A program made the translations under genes and the position numbers. DNA of 64,000 nucleotides, from the NCBI GenBank assembly GCA_963822295.1, contig CAWGHD010000002.1:1860001-1924000 (forward strand), read 5' to 3'. Origin of the DNA: VRUE01 sp963822295 (GTDB lineage: Bacteria > Actinomycetota > Thermoleophilia > Solirubrobacterales > 70-9). Of this stretch, positions 7,883 to 15,014 are shown one piece after another (positions within the stretch are counted from its first letter, which is position 1; the number at the start of each line of letters is the position of its first letter). The notes beneath the pieces were generated by a model, which was given only the letters and a program-made list of their open reading frames with translations, searched no databases and was not told where the DNA came from.

Positions 7883-8733
7883 TCAGCTCTCCCGTTCCGA
7901 TCGAGGGATCACGAGCATGGGACAGGGTGTGTGCTTGGCAACCTCGCGGGAGACGGAGCCGAGAAAAACTCTCGCCAAGGGCCCGTAGCCTCGAGAGCCG
8001 AGGATCAGCAGATCGGCGTCCCTGCATGCTTCGGCGAGTGCATCTGCCGGTGCGCCGTCGAGTCTGACTCTCTCGGCAGCCAGCGACCCGTCCACCGAGT
8101 GAACGGCCTCGTTGAGGATCTCGTCGGGGTCGAATGGGGCGGGCGGCGCATAGCCGCCGGCAGGCCCGGGGATGATCACCGGCGGCTCGACAACCGTCAC
8201 CAACTTGATCGTGGCGTTCGAGCCGCGGGCAAGCTCTTCCGCTCGTCGGAGCGCGGCCTTCGATTCGGGCGTTCCGTCGTAGCCGACGGCGATGACGCGG
8301 AAGTCCGAGCGGCGCTCCTGCGAGTAGCCTTCGGGGCGACGAAGACCTCGCACGACGCTCCGTTCAACAGGCTTTTCGTCGTGCTGCCGATCAGGACCTG
8401 TCCAACGGGCCCCCAATGCGAGGAGCCCACCACCATTGCGTCGAAATCCTCTCTCTCGGCCAGCGTCGTGAAGATGGCCGCGGTCGATCCACCGCCAAAG
8501 GCGCGGGTTTCGACCTCGACATCGCCGAGGATCCGGCGCGCCTCGTCGAGTGTCGGTTTCGCCTCTCGCTCCTCCTCGTCTTCGAGCAGGGCGTACTCCA
8601 TCGGGAAGGGTCCCGTGTAGAGGACCATCACAGCGACCACGCTGCTCTCGGGATCGCCGGCGGCCAGCACCCGCGCGAGCGCCGCAGCGTCGCGGCCTCC
8701 ATCCCTTCCATCGACTCCGACCAGCAGACGCAT
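7883..8733 (-). pseudogene. Tandem-domain universal stress protein, split by one frameshift
   Basis: Two UspA domains are encoded in different frames. The first (8733 down to about 8335) begins MRLLVGVDGRDGGRDA and ends VGSSHWGPVGQVLIGSTTKSLL followed by CEVFVAP. The second (to 7883) starts FRVIAVGYDGTPES and has the ATP-binding LILGSRGYGPLARVFLGSVS, then HTPCPMLVIP. Read as one protein with an extra base in the run of four G at 8333-8336, the join becomes VAPEGYSQ, the usual linker of two-domain Usp proteins. So either one base is missing in this sequence or the gene is recently broken. The domain halves otherwise look intact. Confidence 0.82.
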
Positions 8734-8857
8734 GGCGATCTCCTTCCCGATGGGTCAGGCCAACCCTAGATCCCCCGACGTCGATCTGGAAGACTCGGTC
8801 CGGAGGATCGGAACATGAAGATCACGCCCACGGCAACTTCATAGTGCGAGGCTGGCG

Positions 8858-9976
8858 ATGACGCCTCGAGTCGTGATCGGCGGGGGAGGCGTGGCCGGTA
8901 TCGAGTCCGCCCTCGCTCTTCGGGACCTCGCCGGGGAGAAGCTCGACATCGAGCTCCACTGCCCTCGCCGTGAGTTCCTATACCGCCCGTATGCGGTCGG
9001 CGAGCCATTCGGGTCGGCCGAGGTGCGGCAATACGACCTGGACAAGATCGCCGGCCGGGCCGGGTTCGAGCTCAAGCTCTCCAGCCTGAAATCGGTTGAT
9101 CCCATCGAGAAGCGGATCTCCACCTTCGATGAAGACGTCGACTACGACCACATGATCCTCGCCACCGGGGTGAAGCTTCTCTGGTCGATTCCGGGCGTCA
9201 CGATCTTCTGGGGAGGGCCGGACGAGTTCGACTCTGAGCTTGTGATCCAACACCTCGGAGACAAAGAGCTCAAGAGGCTCGTCTTCACGATGCCGGCTGG
9301 ACGCAGCTGGAGTCTGCCTCTCTACGAGTTGGCCCTGCTTGCCAGCAGCCGCCTGCGAGAGGACTCCGCCACCCGAGAGACCCGTCTGATGATCGTCACA
9401 CCCGAGGAAACCCCACTGCGGATCTTCGGCAAAGAGGTAAGCGGACAGGTCAGTCAGCTGTTGGCCGATCGTGAAATCGAGCTCGTCCCCAGCACTCACC
9501 CGGTGAAGTTCGAGGCCAAGCACCTCACGGTCGCGCCGGGCGAGCCCGTCTACGCGGATGCCGTGATCAGCCTGCCGAACATCGAAGGCCGTGCGGTCAA
9601 GGGGATTCCGCACGATGACCAAGGCTTTGTCCCGACGGACCACCACGGCCGTGTCCAGGGCTTGGACGACGTTTACGCCGCCGGGGACGTGACCACTTTC
9701 CCTGTCAAGCAAGGCGGGCTCGCGAGTCAGCAGGCCGACGCGATTGCGGAACTGATTGCCGCTGAGGTCGAGCCGGAGATCGATCCCCGGCCCTTCGATC
9801 CGGTCCTGCGCGGGGTCCTGTGGACGGGCGAGGGAAGCAAGTACCTCCTGGGCCGGCTCGCTCCCGGGCACGGTGAGCCTTCAACGCTGACCGACGAGCC
9901 CCCCTGGCCCGAGCAGGAGGGAAAGATCGTCAGCCGCTACCTGAGCGATTTCCTGGCCGGGGAACCCTCGGCCTGA
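8858..9976 (+). CDS. FAD/NAD(P)-dependent oxidoreductase, SQR/NDH-2-like
   Basis: A 372-residue flavoprotein. The N-terminal FAD-binding motif is VVIGGGGVAGIESAL, an ATG-type motif follows (MILATGV), and GLDDVYAAGDVTTFPVKQGGLASQQA is the second FAD-binding region. The arrangement is that of sulfide:quinone reductases and type II NADH dehydrogenases. The redox-active cysteine pair of true SQR is missing; the only obvious cysteine is in LHCPRREF. It therefore probably passes electrons to a quinone or another acceptor without polysulfide chemistry. It overlaps tail to tail with the permease gene by 47 bp. Confidence 0.82.
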   Translation: MTPRVVIGGGGVAGIESALALRDLAGEKLDIELHCPRREFLYRPYAVGEPFGSAEVRQYDLDKIAGRAGFELKLSSLKSVDPIEKRISTFDEDVDYDHMILATGVKLLWSIPGVTIFWGGPDEFDSELVIQHLGDKELKRLVFTMPAGRSWSLPLYELALLASSRLREDSATRETRLMIVTPEETPLRIFGKEVSGQVSQLLADREIELVPSTHPVKFEAKHLTVAPGEPVYADAVISLPNIEGRAVKGIPHDDQGFVPTDHHGRVQGLDDVYAAGDVTTFPVKQGGLASQQADAIAELIAAEVEPEIDPRPFDPVLRGVLWTGEGSKYLLGRLAPGHGEPSTLTDEPPWPEQEGKIVSRYLSDFLAGEPSA

Positions 9977-11312
9977 GCGACGAGACTCGCTCGATTGCCC
10001 AGAGGGCGAGACCGAGCGCAAGCAGGGCTCCACCTCTGAGCCAGGTCTCGATCTCGACCTGGCTCATGACAAGACAGCAGCCGGCGATCCCGAGAAAGGG
10101 GACGAGAGAAGGCACCCTGAAGTGCTCGTGGGCGACCTCATCTCGGCGCAGGGTCAACACCGAGATGTTGACGACGATGAACACGCAGAGAAGTAGGAGG
10201 ACGGTCGTGTCCGCCAGGGCGCCGAGATCCCCGGTCGCGATCAGCCCGACCGCGACGAGCGTCGTGAAGACGATGGCCACGATCGGGGTGGCACGACGGC
10301 TGAGACGGGCGAAATAGGAGGGAAGCACTCCCTCGGTTGCCATTCCATAGAGCAGCCGCGAGGCCATGATCATGTTGATCAGCGCGCCGTTGGCCAGGGC
10401 CAACAGCCCGATCGCCGAGAAGACCTTGGTCGAGACGGACAATGGACCGATCTGCACAACCTCGAGCAGGGCTCCGCTGGAGGTCGTGAGCCGGTCGGTC
10501 GGCACCGCCATCGAGGCCACCACGGTGACCACGAGGTAGATCAGGCCGGCGGCCGCCAGGCCTCCGAAAAGCGCAATTGGATAGGAGCGCTGAGGCTGTT
10601 CGGCCTCCTCGGCGATGTTGACCGAGTCCTCGAAGCCGATCAGGGCGTAGAAGGCAACCGAGGCCCCGGCGAGGACGGCCAGCAGGGGGGCCGTTCCCTC
10701 CTTGAACTCGAGCGCCCGCCCCGGATCGCCCGTCCCGTCTGCGAGCGCGGCCACAGCGATGAGAACGACCAGGAACAGGCCGCCCAGCTCGACCAAGGTC
10801 AGGACGACGTTCAGTCGCACGGAGAGCAAGATCCCGATGTAGTTGACGACCGCGACCAGCAGGACGAAGACCACGGCGGCGGCGACGACGTTGACGTCGA
10901 CGAACTCGGCCAGGTAATCGCCTCCGAAGGCGCGGGAGAGGGCACTCGCCGACGTCACTCCCGAGGCCATCACGGCGAAGGCGACGAGGAAGGCGACCAG
11001 TGGGCTTCCGAACGCCCTCTTGGCGTAGAGGGCCGCGCCGCCGGCACGCGGGTACTTGGTCACCAGCTCCGCGTAGGAGCCGGCCGTCAGGGCAGCGAGG
11101 AGCAGGGCGGCCAGGAACGAGGCCCAGATTGCGCCGCCGACGTCCGCGCCGACCTCGCCGACGAGGGCGTAGATCCCGCCGCCGAGTATGTCGCCGAGGA
11201 TGAAGAAGAAGAGCATCCGCCGTGAGACGACGCGGCGCAGGCCGTCGGGCGGGCCACCGCCGGCGTTTGGCGACCGCCCTGGAGGTGAGGATGTCTTCGA
11301 TGGCGGACTCAC
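9930..11312 (-). CDS. APC-superfamily amino acid permease
   Basis: A 460-residue protein with twelve or so hydrophobic helices. The first helix contains ILGDILGGGIYALVG, the Gly-rich substrate-binding turn of APC transporters, and YPRAGGAALYAKRAFG is the conserved loop after helix 2. FYALIGFEDSVNIAEEAEQPQRSYP is the helix 6-7 signature. The substrate is unknown. The listed start at 11312 overlaps the 5' end of the divergent mgtE gene by about 20 bp; no later start keeps the N-terminal basic segment, so the start is uncertain. Confidence 0.85.
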   Translation of the reverse strand: MSPPSKTSSPPGRSPNAGGGPPDGLRRVVSRRMLFFFILGDILGGGIYALVGEVGADVGGAIWASFLAALLLAALTAGSYAELVTKYPRAGGAALYAKRAFGSPLVAFLVAFAVMASGVTSASALSRAFGGDYLAEFVDVNVVAAAVVFVLLVAVVNYIGILLSVRLNVVLTLVELGGLFLVVLIAVAALADGTGDPGRALEFKEGTAPLLAVLAGASVAFYALIGFEDSVNIAEEAEQPQRSYPIALFGGLAAAGLIYLVVTVVASMAVPTDRLTTSSGALLEVVQIGPLSVSTKVFSAIGLLALANGALINMIMASRLLYGMATEGVLPSYFARLSRRATPIVAIVFTTLVAVGLIATGDLGALADTTVLLLLCVFIVVNISVLTLRRDEVAHEHFRVPSLVPFLGIAGCCLVMSQVEIETWLRGGALLALGLALWAIERVSSLRPRVPRPGNRSGSG

Positions 11313-12271
11313 GGGAGCTCTTTACAGGGGAGGCCCGCGAGTATGCAACGGCGCGAGTCCCAACGGCCTCCCCGTCTGACTCGGTGAGATCCGCACGCGG
11401 CGCGATGGTCGGAACGGCTTTCGATTTCGTCGATGAGATCGTCGTCCTGAACGATGGGAAGCTGGTCGGCCTGGTGGCCTTCAGCGATCTGCTCGAGGCC
11501 CCCGACGGGATGTCGATCGAAGGCCTGATGGATCGCGATCCGGTGACCCTGGGCGCGGGCGCCTCCGAGGAGGAGGCTGCCTGGCGGATGGTTCGACACC
11601 GGCAGAGAAACCTGGCGGTCACCGATGCGGATGGGGCCTTCGTGGGACTGATCCCGTCCGACAGGCTCATCGGCCGGCTGCTCACCGAGCATGACGAGGA
11701 CGCAGCTCGGCTCGGCGGTTATCTGGCCAGCAGCGGCCGCGCTCGCCTGGCCGCCGAAGAGCCGGTTCGTCGTCGCCTCCTGCACCGCCTTCCATGGCTG
11801 CTCGTCGGGCTCGTCGGGGCGATGGGATCGGCGCTGATCGTCGGTGCATTCGAGGCCCAGCTGGACAAAAAGGTGCTCCTCGCCTTCTTCGTTCCCGCCG
11901 TCGTGTACATGGCCGATGCGGTCGGCACCCAGACCGAGACCCTGCTGATCCGCGGGATGAGCGCCAACATCAACATGCGAACCGTGGTCAGGCGAGAGCT
12001 GATCACCGGGGTCCTCATCGGGCTCCTGATCGGTGCCGCTTTCTTCCCGTTCGCCCTGATCGTTTGGGGAGACGCCAACGTCGCCCTCGCCGTCGCCCTG
12101 GCCCTGATCGCCAGCTGCTCGATCGCGACCTCAGTCGCAACGGTGCTGCCCAGGTGGCTGGCGAGGCTGGGCAGCGATCCCGCCTTCGGCTCCGGGCCCC
12201 TGGCGACCATCGTCCAAGACCTGCTGTCGATCGCCGTCTATCTGGCGATCGCGACGCCGATCGCCACCTGA
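11291..12271 (+). CDS. MgtE-family magnesium/divalent cation transporter with CBS domains
   Basis: About 326 residues from ATG 11291, which follows GGAGGTGAGG. Residues 15-160 hold two CBS repeats (EIVVLNDGKLVGLVAFSDLL and NLAVTDADGAFVGLIPSDRL). The rest is the MgtE membrane domain with five helices, including YMADAVGTQTETLLIRGM, which matches the pore-lining region of MgtE. The usual N-terminal superhelical domain is missing, so this is a short version. It would move Mg2+ or another divalent ion under control of the CBS pair. Confidence 0.85.
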   Translation: MSSMADSRELFTGEAREYATARVPTASPSDSVRSARGAMVGTAFDFVDEIVVLNDGKLVGLVAFSDLLEAPDGMSIEGLMDRDPVTLGAGASEEEAAWRMVRHRQRNLAVTDADGAFVGLIPSDRLIGRLLTEHDEDAARLGGYLASSGRARLAAEEPVRRRLLHRLPWLLVGLVGAMGSALIVGAFEAQLDKKVLLAFFVPAVVYMADAVGTQTETLLIRGMSANINMRTVVRRELITGVLIGLLIGAAFFPFALIVWGDANVALAVALALIASCSIATSVATVLPRWLARLGSDPAFGSGPLATIVQDLLSIAVYLAIATPIAT

Positions 12272-12285
12272 CTCCGCTCGATCAG

Positions 12286-12358
12286 TGGCGAGGGTGGGAA
12301 TCGAACCCACGACACCACGATTTTCAGTCGTGTGCTCTACCAACTGAGCTACCTCGCC
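12286..12358 (-). tRNA. tRNA-Phe (GAA)
   Basis: A 73-nt cloverleaf on the minus strand. The acceptor stem GGCGAGG pairs with CCTCGCC, discriminator A. The D arm is GCTC-AGTTGGTA-GAGC, the anticodon stem CACGA/TCGTG encloses CTGAAAA with anticodon GAA, and the T arm is GTGGG-TTCGATT-CCCAC. CCA is not encoded. It lies between mgtE and the GH15-like gene. Confidence 0.97.
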
Positions 12359-12438
12359 TCGATTGCGGCCCGCGCACGGGCCGCGAAGCTGGGGGAAGGC
12401 TAGCGACCGGCGGATCGAGGGGCTGATTCCATGGCGGG

Positions 12439-13989
12439 GTGACGCGGACCCGTGCAGCGATGGCCCTGGCCGGCGTGCTCGTCGCGGCGGCGCTGGCCCT
12501 CTCCGGGGGCTCGTCGTCGGACCCGAGGACCCCGGCGGCGCTGCCGGGGCTGCCGCCCCCCTACCTGACCGCGGCCGTGGTCGGAAGCGGGGGCGCCACC
12601 GCGGGGATCGACGCCTACGGGACGGTCGTCGACCTGCGCCTGCCGGGACCGGCGGGGCGGCCGCTGATCGACAATCCCGCCGACCGCCAGGCCGCCGGGA
12701 CCGTCGAGCCGGGCACTGGCATCGCGGCGCGGGTCTCGATCGGCGGCGGTCCACCGCTGCCGGGCTGGCGCGCCGACTCGGTCCGGCAGGAGTACCTGGC
12801 GGGCACCAACGTGCTGCGGACGATGCTGCGGTTCGGGGGCGCACGGGCGGAGGTCGTCTGCGCGGCGCGCGCCGCGGAGCTCGCCTGCGCGAGCGGCGGT
12901 CACGGCGGCGGCCCGGCCGAGGTCTCGTTCGCCGCCGAGCTCGAGGCCGGGCGCGGGCGGGTCCGCCTCGGCGACGAGCGGTCCCGCCTTCTCATCAGGC
13001 GAGCCGCGGCGGCCGACCGGGCCTGGCTCGCCGGCGCCCGGCCGCTCTCACCCGCGGCGCCGGCCTGGGCGAGGGACCTCTACGGGCGCTCCCTCCTGGT
13101 CCTGCGCGCCTCGACCGACCGGCGCACCGGAGCGGTCGCCGCCGGCGCCCGCGACCGCTGGGCCTTCGTCTGGCCGCGCGACGCCGGCGCGGTGGCGATC
13201 GCCCTCGCCGCGGCCGGATACGGGGCCGAGGCCCGGCGGGTGGCGCGCTTCCTGCTCGGCCTCGACCTCGACGCCGCCGCCCGCTTCGACGGCGCGGGCG
13301 ACCCGGTCGAGGGCAGGGACGCGCAGGGCGACGCGGCCGGCTGGGTCGCCGCCGCCGCCCGCGCCGCCGGCCTCAGGCTCTCCGCCGCCCGTCGCCGGGA
13401 CCACGCGCGCTACGAGTGGCGCGACCGCGCCGACTACCAGGAGGTCTCGGCCGGGAACTACCTCGGCAACGCGATCGCGGCCGGCGCCACCCGGCGATCG
13501 CATCAAGTTCGCCATGCATCGCATGGCGAACTTGATGCGATTCGATTCGTCGAGCGACGCGGACTGGTGCGGGCGGCGGAGGATGCCGGGTCGGGGCTCG
13601 ATTCGGTTGCGGCGTGGGCCGTGAGGCCCTTTACCCGCCCCGAGCTCTTTCCCGCGGCGCGAAGGACGCTCCTCACGCTCGCGGGGGAATCCGGGCGCTT
13701 CGGCATCGTCCCCTCGGAGAGCTGGCCGCACGCCGATCCCTGGACCGCACCCACCGCCTGGACCGCCTGGAGCCTGGCGGCGCTGGGAGAGCGCCGGGAG
13801 GCCCTGCGGCTGCTCGCAGCCCTGCGCCGCGCGGCGACCCCCGCCGGCCTCCTGCCCGAGCGGGTCGGCGCCCGCAGCGGCGTGCCGGCCTCGACGACGC
13901 CGCTCGCCTGGTCCCACGCCTTCGCGATCCTCGCTCTGCGTGAGCTCTATCCTCGCCGCGATGCGGGTACGACCGGCGACGCTCGATGA
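12439..13989 (+). CDS. Secreted GH15/glucoamylase-like six-hairpin glycosidase
   Basis: A 516-residue protein from GTG 12439 with an N-terminal signal-like segment (MALAGVLVAAALALSGGSSS). The catalytic region resembles GH15 (alpha/alpha)6 barrels: RDRWAFVWPRDAGAVAIALAAAGY, then PSESWPHADPWTAPTAWTAWSLAALGE, and LLPERVG, where a Glu in the position of the GH15 base is expected. It may hydrolyse an alpha-glucan or related glycan outside the cell. Residues 353-368 (around SHQVRHASHGELDAIRF) are an in-frame insertion of a palindromic repeat between GNAIAAGA and VERRGLVRAA. Whether the enzyme still folds is unknown. Its end overlaps the acetyltransferase start by 29 bp. Confidence 0.72.
   Translation: MTRTRAAMALAGVLVAAALALSGGSSSDPRTPAALPGLPPPYLTAAVVGSGGATAGIDAYGTVVDLRLPGPAGRPLIDNPADRQAAGTVEPGTGIAARVSIGGGPPLPGWRADSVRQEYLAGTNVLRTMLRFGGARAEVVCAARAAELACASGGHGGGPAEVSFAAELEAGRGRVRLGDERSRLLIRRAAAADRAWLAGARPLSPAAPAWARDLYGRSLLVLRASTDRRTGAVAAGARDRWAFVWPRDAGAVAIALAAAGYGAEARRVARFLLGLDLDAAARFDGAGDPVEGRDAQGDAAGWVAAAARAAGLRLSAARRRDHARYEWRDRADYQEVSAGNYLGNAIAAGATRRSHQVRHASHGELDAIRFVERRGLVRAAEDAGSGLDSVAAWAVRPFTRPELFPAARRTLLTLAGESGRFGIVPSESWPHADPWTAPTAWTAWSLAALGERREALRLLAALRRAATPAGLLPERVGARSGVPASTTPLAWSHAFAILALRELYPRRDAGTTGDAR
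13497..13541. repeat. Palindromic element, family A copy 1 (inside a coding region)
   Basis: Perfect inverted repeat with 21-bp arms (13497-13517 and 13521-13541) and a 3-base loop. The core CATCAAGTTCGCCATG recurs at 36951 (two changes) and 56258. The outer pair G13500:C13538 varies with compensation among copies. The length keeps the reading frame of the GH15-like gene open. Confidence 0.9.
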
Positions 13990-14452
13990 CTGTGAGGCGA
14001 TCGCCCGCGGGATGCGGGTGGTCGTCGAGGAGGGCCGCTGGCTGGCCACCGAGGGACCGGTCGAGATCGACGACCTGGTGCAGAGGGCGCGCGCCTCGGT
14101 CGAGTGGGAGGGCCACCTGCTGCTCGTCCTCGAGGAGGACGGTGAGATCGTCGGCTCGCTCGGCCTCAACCCGTCCCACGCGCAGGGCGTGCTCGGGCTT
14201 GGGATGTGGGTCCTGCCGGACCGGCGCGGGCACGGCGGCGGCCGCGTCCTGCTCGAGGCGGCGCTCGCCGCGCCGCCCGCCGGCGCCCACAAGGTCGAGC
14301 TCGAAGTCTTCCCCGACAACGAGGCGGCGATCGCCCTCTACCGCTCGGCGGGCTTCGAGCAGGAGGGGCTGCGCCGCGACCACCACAGGCGCCGCGACGG
14401 CTCGCTGCGCTCGGCGCTGCTGATGGCCCGCGGGCTCGACCCGCAGGCCTGA
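13961..14452 (+). CDS. GNAT-family N-acetyltransferase
   Basis: A 163-residue protein starting at ATG 13961 (MRVRPATLDDCEAIARGM). It has the GNAT order: beta-strand LLLVLEEDGEIVGSLGL, motif A LGMWVLPDRRGHGGGRVLL (acetyl-CoA pyrophosphate loop R-x-x-G-x-G-like), and VFPDNEAAIALYRSAGFEQEGL, motif B. The closest type is RimI/PhnO-like acetyltransferases acting on an amine. The substrate is unknown. It overlaps the preceding glycosidase gene and ends four bases before the convergent LOG gene. Confidence 0.85.
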   Translation: MRVRPATLDDCEAIARGMRVVVEEGRWLATEGPVEIDDLVQRARASVEWEGHLLLVLEEDGEIVGSLGLNPSHAQGVLGLGMWVLPDRRGHGGGRVLLEAALAAPPAGAHKVELEVFPDNEAAIALYRSAGFEQEGLRRDHHRRRDGSLRSALLMARGLDPQA

Positions 14453-14456
14453 CCGC

Positions 14457-15014
14457 TCAGGGGGGCGGCTCGAGCGCCAGGGCGACGGTCTCCGCGGCGG
14501 TCTCGGCCCGGAGCACGCCGGGCCCGCCGTCCATGTCGCCGATCCCGGAGACCTCCCAGCTCCGCAGGGCGATCACCGGGCGCCCGAGGTTGCGGGCGTG
14601 GGCGATCTCGGCGAGCGTGCCCCATTCGCCGCCGACCGCGATCGTCGCATCCCCGGAGGCGACGACGGCGAGGTTGCGCGCCTGGCCGATGCCGGTGGCG
14701 ACGACCTGCGTGCAATGCGGGTTCGCCTCTCCGGGGTCGCCCCCCGGCAGAATCCCGATCACCGTGCCCCCCGCACTCGCCGCGCCCCGCGCCACCGCCT
14801 CCATCACCCCGGGCCCGCCACCACAGACGACGGTCACCCCAGCTTCCGCCAACAGCCGGCCAACCTCCTCCGCCAGCCGCCAAGACTCGCTGCTCTCATC
14901 ACAACGGCTGGAGCCGATGACGGCGATCTGACGCGCGCGCTGGGAGGGGAGGGAATGGGCCTCAACCGAACCTCCCCGCTGTTGTGAGGGCGAGGGCCAT
15001 TCCCTCCCCTTCAC
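14457..15014 (-). CDS. LOG-family protein (TIGR00725 type)
   Basis: A 185-residue Rossmann-like protein. GGGPGVMEAVARGA and AVGGEWGTLAEIAHA are the two nucleotide-binding motifs of the LOG/lysine-decarboxylase-like superfamily, members of which cleave ribose-5-phosphate from cytokinin nucleotides or bind purine nucleotides. The exact activity here is unknown. The GTG start at 15014 overlaps the helicase stop (GTGA). Residues 3 to about 27, before RQIAVIGSSRC, are encoded by the palindrome 14945-15010 and form an unusual extension; no other start codon lies between. Confidence 0.8.
   Translation of the reverse strand: MKGREWPSPSQQRGGSVEAHSLPSQRARQIAVIGSSRCDESSESWRLAEEVGRLLAEAGVTVVCGGGPGVMEAVARGAASAGGTVIGILPGGDPGEANPHCTQVVATGIGQARNLAVVASGDATIAVGGEWGTLAEIAHARNLGRPVIALRSWEVSGIGDMDGGPGVLRAETAAETVALALEPPP
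14945..15010. repeat. Quasi-palindrome at the helicase-LOG junction
   Basis: Arms 14945-14963 and 14992-15010 pair at 18 of 19 positions around a 28-base middle. The middle contains a weaker nested repeat (CCTCAAC with GTTG-TGAGG). It starts just after the helicase stop and fills the first 25 or so codons of the LOG gene. It is single-copy here but similar in shape to the other junction palindromes. Confidence 0.75.
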
